NCBI GenBank assembly: GCA_959018045.1
Contig: CAUEJN010000081.1
Location: 1 to 5,504, forward strand
Source: an uncultured Butyricicoccus sp.
GTDB lineage: Bacteria; Bacillota; Clostridia; Oscillospirales; Butyricicoccaceae
DNA: 5,504 nucleotides
Direction: 5' to 3'
Notes under the pieces: generated by a model
Database searches by the model: none
Told to the model about the DNA's origin: nothing
What the model saw: only the letters and a program-made list of their open reading frames with translations
Translations under genes and position numbers: made by a program
Shown here: piece by piece, positions 4,582 through 5,504 of the stretch
Numbering within the stretch: the first letter of the stretch is position 1
Layout of the letters: each line of letters begins with the position of its first letter

Positions 4582-4611
4582 AAAGGTGCCTACTCGTTGA
4601 TATGCACCTTT
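4582..4611 (-). terminator. Weak candidate terminator hairpin at the end of the small-gene operon
   Basis: On the minus strand AAAGGTGC pairs perfectly with GCACCTTT across a 14-base loop that holds the TAG of the 65-residue gene. The 3' arm ends in TTT and continues GGTTTG, so the U-tract is poor. It could end or attenuate the upstream operon, or only stabilise the mRNA 3' end. It lies directly before the promoter of the next gene, which fits a transcription-unit border. Confidence 0.4.
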
Positions 4612-4787
4612 CCATCCCAGAACCACCGGAACAGCCCCATAAAGAGGATGTTCGCCGCTGCGCCCCACACCGCGTGGCACTCGCCGCAGTTGCGGCAGAC
4701 CTTTACGCGAAAGATCGGCAGCATGATGTAGCCGTCATTGTATCCCTTTTCGCGGTAGTGCGTACAGCAGTCGTAGTCACTTTTCAT
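4590..4787 (-). CDS. Small Cys-rich protein, 65 aa, hypothetical
   Basis: The start at 4787 has AGGAGGAGACACT directly upstream and overlaps the previous stop as ATGA. The protein has C7-C8 near the N terminus and C31-x2-C34-x2-C37 in the middle, so a metal-binding knuckle is likely. Residues 42-57 (WGAAANILFMGLFRWFWD, starting at W41) are strongly hydrophobic and could pair with a membrane or a protein partner, though the stretch is short for a membrane helix. The stop codon lies in the loop of an 8-bp inverted repeat (4582-4611). I do not recognise the family. It is the last gene before the 115-base intergenic region that carries the promoter of the HUH nuclease gene. Confidence 0.75.
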   Translation of the reverse strand: MKSDYDCCTHYREKGYNDGYIMLPIFRVKVCRNCGECHAVWGAAANILFMGLFRWFWDGKVHINE

Positions 4788-5056
4788 AGTGTCTCCTCCT
4801 CTGCTGGCTGTTGGAGCCAGTCCAGCATGTCCATGAGCTGGTTATTTTTATCCCGCGCGATGCTCGAATCGTTATACCCGGCGTCTTCGCACTTCTCGAT
4901 AAATTCCGCCAGCTCCTTATCGGTCATTCGTCGGATGCGGTCAGCGTTGGTCATCTCTCGCGGTTCAAAACAGTTTTTATGACCACCCCGTCTGGATGAA
5001 CCGACGCACTTCCCTTTGTCGTGCTTACAGTCCCGGCATCGTAAAAACTCAGACAT
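4784..5056 (-). CDS. Small Cys-rich phage protein, 90 aa
   Basis: The ATG at 5056 is chosen because GAGGAGG lies a few bases upstream. The frame stays open further upstream to 5176, but that part lies inside the DUF551 gene and has no SD. Residues 1-30 hold C7, C10, C17 and C29, a probable single zinc site. Residues 35-90 (MTNADRIRRMTDKELAEF, ending in a DWLQQPAEE segment) resemble a short helical module common in clostridial prophage proteins; this is recalled family resemblance, not a search result. The stop overlaps the next gene in an ATGA arrangement, so the DUF551 protein, this one and the 65-residue protein are probably translated as a coupled set. Function is unknown; DNA or protein binding through the zinc site is inference. 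Confidence 0.85.
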   Translation of the reverse strand: MSEFLRCRDCKHDKGKCVGSSRRGGHKNCFEPREMTNADRIRRMTDKELAEFIEKCEDAGYNDSSIARDKNNQLMDMLDWLQQPAEEETL

Positions 5057-5447
5057 TACTGTCCTCCTCTCCCTCCGGCGGGCGACGGTCAGGCGGTGCG
5101 GGCAGGGGCATCCAGAAAAGAGTCCTTTGCTCGTCTTTGACCAATCCATCCCATTGCCAATGCGGATTTGTGTCAAAACAAAAATATGATGATGTGGTGA
5201 TAAACCCTGTCATGGTGTCAGCATATCCTACGAAAACGAGGACAGGGCGCTCATCCGTAGGCAGCCTCTCCTCCACGTTCACCCACTCGTTCGGCGGGGT
5301 GAGGATGGGCGCGTTTTCTGGCACAAGGCAATCCCTGCATATCGTATCGCCACCGATTGGGTCACCGCGCCAGTTTTTAACCCCATAGCACAGTTCTCCA
5401 ACCGGGATGGACTTTCCGCAAATTGCACATCTATTCCACATTGCCAT
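5049..5447 (-). CDS. Zinc-ribbon plus DUF551 domain phage protein
   Basis: This 132-residue protein has two parts. Residues 1-45 carry two cysteine pairs, C7-x2-C10 and C37-x2-C40, a likely zinc ribbon. Residues 55-118 carry the DUF551 signature: WVNVEERLPTDERPVLVF near the start and WMPLPAPP at the end. DUF551 is a widespread small domain of phage and prophage accessory proteins with no established biochemical role. The ATG at 5447 is preceded by GGAGG nine bases upstream, inside the tail of the previous gene. A second ATG two codons later is possible but further from the SD. The stop overlaps the next start by 8 bases, so translation is probably coupled. The tail after residue 118 is acidic and proline-rich. 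Domain assignment is confident; function is unknown. Confidence 0.9.
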   Translation of the reverse strand: MAMWNRCAICGKSIPVGELCYGVKNWRGDPIGGDTICRDCLVPENAPILTPPNEWVNVEERLPTDERPVLVFVGYADTMTGFITTSSYFCFDTNPHWQWDGLVKDEQRTLFWMPLPAPPDRRPPEGEEDSNV

Positions 5448-5504
5448 CTTTCAGCACCTCCAATCTCTCCATCATCCTCTGCACGGCCCTGTCCGTCAGC
5501 GGGC
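5431..5504 (-). CDS. C-terminal tail of an unidentified phage protein (partial)
   Basis: An open frame enters from the right edge and ends at a TAG at 5433-5431, giving 23 residues that end in MERLEVLKDGNVE. The fragment looks helical and charged (LTDRAVQRMMERLEVL), and neither of the other two frames reads as plausibly. Its last 17 bases overlap the start of the DUF551 gene, the close packing expected in a phage operon. The SD of that next gene (TTGGAGG) lies inside this tail. Too little is visible to name the protein; the body is outside the window. Confidence 0.6.
   Translation of the reverse strand, partial: PLTDRAVQRMMERLEVLKDGNVE

Noticed and set aside
4474..4680. Minus-strand 68-codon frame across the HUH gene leader
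   Set aside because: It overlaps the 65-residue gene in another frame, lacks an SD and runs through the promoter and leader hairpin.

Overview
The window is a piece of a GC-rich tailed-phage or prophage genome, most likely from a gut Clostridia host (Oscillospiraceae-like). This rests on strong AGGAGG-type ribosome binding sites, overlapping small ORFs, and recognisable phage families: P27-type small terminase, large terminase, HNH nuclease, ParB-methyltransferase fusion and DUF551. The host assignment is inference. Every gene I can support lies on the minus strand, so transcription runs from the right edge to the left edge.

Right part (about 5504 to 4590): a tightly overlapping string of small proteins at the end of an early or accessory operon. 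It holds the C-terminal tail of an unidentified protein, a zinc-ribbon/DUF551 protein, a 90-residue Cys-rich protein and a 65-residue Cys-rich protein. Middle (about 4590 to 3400): two apparently self-contained one-gene units. The first is a 249-residue HUH-type rolling-circle-replication-like endonuclease. It has its own promoter, a strong 5' leader hairpin and an 18-bp near-palindrome touching its ribosome binding site. The second is a 52-residue zinc-ribbon gene, too short for routine ORF calling, with its own promoter and intrinsic terminator. The two promoters share a 14-bp block at the -35 region. Left part (about 3400 to 1): the packaging module, in the order 69-residue helical protein, HNH endonuclease, structured non-coding gap, ParB-methyltransferase, small terminase, two small ORFs, and the start of the large terminase. 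The putative promoter of this operon is nested inside the preceding terminator.

The most intriguing signal is a two-copy module: a hairpin, then GGTGTCC-(A/G)A(A/T)TTGAACAC, then the SD and start codon. One copy leads the HUH nuclease gene; the other sits 3.8 kb away, leading a small AT-richer gene wedged between the terminase subunits. Hairpins next to a conserved tag are typical substrates of HUH enzymes. A mobile or regulatory element served by this nuclease is therefore a testable idea, not a demonstrated one. No intergenic stretch exceeds 300 bases; the longest is the 172-base gap at 2640-2811, which is rich in inverted repeats and is a candidate cos/pac or regulatory site. No tRNA, rRNA, CRISPR array or insertion sequence was seen.
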